Below, one piece after another: positions 6,949 to 7,872 of a DNA stretch of 7,872 nt. The translations under genes were made by a program, and so were the position numbers. Below the pieces are notes generated by a model that worked only from the letters and a program-made list of their open reading frames with translations, made no database searches and had not been told where the DNA came from. Numbering within the stretch: position 1 is the stretch's first letter; the number at the start of each line of letters is the position of its first letter. Source of the stretch: Cyanobium sp. M55B138 (GTDB taxonomy: Bacteria > Cyanobacteriota > Cyanobacteriia > PCC-6307 > Cyanobiaceae); assembly GCA_018400215.1 (NCBI GenBank), contig JAGYNF010000071.1, forward strand, positions 1 through 7,872, given 5' to 3'.

Positions 6949-7872
6949 ATGACTGCCAGTCCCATCCGCGTCGGCCTGATCTTCGGCGGGGCCTCCGGCG
7001 AGCATGCCGTGTCGATCCGCTCGGCCGCCACCGTGGCCCGGGGCCTGCGCGGCGGCGCCAATGCCAGCCGCTTCGAGGTGCGGTGCTTTTACATCGACCG
7101 CCAGGGCCGCTGGTGGGGCCCGGAACTGGCTGACGCGGTGCTGGAGCAGGGCACACCGGCCAGCCCCAGCCAACTGGCCGCAGCCCTGCAGCAGGCAAGC
7201 CTGGAGGCGGAGAGCCGGGGGCTGGCGGCCCTGCCGGCCGGCGCCCTGGCGGTGGAGGTGTGGTTCCCGGTGCTGCATGGCCCCAACGGTGAGGACGGCA
7301 CCATCCAGGGGCTATTCAGCCTGATGCAGGTGGCCTACGTGGGTTCGGGGGTGCTCGGCTCGGCCGTGGGCATGGACAAACAGGCCATGAAGGCCGCCTT
7401 CGCCGCCGCCGGCCTGCCCCAGGTGCCCTATGCCTGCGTGAATGCCAGCGAGCTGGAGGCCGATCTGGATGATCTGCTGGAGCGGCTGGAGCAGCAGCTG
7501 GGCTACCCCTGTTTTGTGAAGCCCGCCAACCTGGGCTCCTCGGTGGGGATCAGCAAGGCGTCAGACCGGGCCGCCCTGCTGGCGGGCCTGCGCACCGCCG
7601 CCGCCCTCGACCCCCGCATCGTGGTGGAGCAGGGCGTGGTGGCCCGGGAGCTGGAGTGCGCGGTGAAGGGCGGCGGCAGCGCGCCGCTGCAGGCCTCGGT
7701 GCTGGGCGAGATCTGCTTCGACGCCGACTGGTACGACTACGACACCAAATACAGCGAGGGCAAGAGCCACACCGTGATCCCGGCAGTGGTGCCGCCCGCC
7801 ATCGGCGAGCGGGCGCGGGCCATGGCGATCCAGGCCTGCCGGGCGGTGCATGCCAGCGGCCTGGCACGGGTG
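6949..7872 (+). CDS. ddl: D-alanine--D-alanine ligase (3' end cut by window edge)
   Basis: An ATP-grasp enzyme joining two D-Ala for the cytoplasmic stage of peptidoglycan synthesis. 308 residues are present of an expected 350 or so. Visible motifs in order: [11 protein letters not shown] (12-22; E18 matches the E. coli DdlB substrate-binding Glu), [14 protein letters not shown] (108-121), [13 protein letters not shown] (132-144), the ATP-binding [10 protein letters not shown] (191-200), ARELECAV (232-239), and the omega-loop DYDTKY (263-268), whose Y268 is the residue expected in D-Ala-D-Ala rather than D-lactate ligases. The metal-binding C-terminal part is beyond the window; the last residues HASGLARV are where the DFF segment should follow. 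The ATG at 6949 starts directly before the first family strand (IRVGLIFGG). No Shine-Dalgarno is seen. It lies 43 bp after miaB, same direction. Confidence 0.96.
   Translation, partial: MTASPIRVGLIFGGASGEHAVSIRSAATVARGLRGGANASRFEVRCFYIDRQGRWWGPELADAVLEQGTPASPSQLAAALQQASLEAESRGLAALPAGALAVEVWFPVLHGPNGEDGTIQGLFSLMQVAYVGSGVLGSAVGMDKQAMKAAFAAAGLPQVPYACVNASELEADLDDLLERLEQQLGYPCFVKPANLGSSVGISKASDRAALLAGLRTAAALDPRIVVEQGVVARELECAVKGGGSAPLQASVLGEICFDADWYDYDTKYSEGKSHTVIPAVVPPAIGERARAMAIQACRAVHASGLARV

Noticed and set aside
1..7872. HIP1 palindromes, CRISPR arrays, insertion sequences or phage genes
   Set aside because: On reading through I saw no complete GCGATCGC, no regularly spaced repeat array, no transposase or integrase motif and no duplicated ends around tRNA-His.

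Overview
The window is high-GC (by eye close to 70%) and densely coded. It looks like a picocyanobacterium of the marine Synechococcus/Cyanobium group. The signs are a MiaB with the cyanobacterial-looking N-terminus ([20 protein letters not shown]), a small DUF4359 protein (a family I know mainly from cyanobacteria), a tRNA with no encoded CCA, and almost no Shine-Dalgarno sequences. I saw no complete HIP1 octamer (GCGATCGC), which suits this group better than freshwater cyanobacteria. The taxonomic call is inference.

The left and centre are read leftward. From right to left, the first pair is an enolase-superfamily dipeptide epimerase (5437-4349) overlapping a DUF1611 P-loop protein (4355-3288) by 7 nt. 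Beyond a tRNA-His on the opposite strand (3155-3227) comes a tight three-gene run: a membrane-anchored DUF4359 protein (3131-2700), a cytosine-deaminase-like amidohydrolase (2703-1405, 4-nt overlap), and a PCMH-type FAD-binding oxidase (1388 to the left edge, 16-nt gap) whose last residues are cut off.

The right side is read rightward: miaB (5526-6905), which methylthiolates A37 of tRNAs, then ddl (6949 to the right edge), the D-Ala-D-Ala ligase of peptidoglycan synthesis, cut before its C-terminus. An 88-bp divergent gap separates the epimerase from miaB and holds three 11-bp direct repeats. A strong GC hairpin sits in the 43-bp miaB-ddl gap.

The most interesting content is the epimerase/DUF1611 couple. 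Homologous pairs have been described in marine Proteobacteria and haloarchaea as DgcA/DgcN, which turn D-glutamate into N-acetyl-L-glutamate for arginine synthesis. If that holds here, this photoautotroph could salvage D-Glu from its own or a neighbour's cell wall. However, the epimerase keeps the DxD motif typical of true dipeptide epimerases, so a role in murein-peptide (L-Ala-D/L-Glu) recycling is equally open. The DUF4359-amidohydrolase-oxidase operon has no assigned pathway. No stretch over 300 bases lacks a gene.
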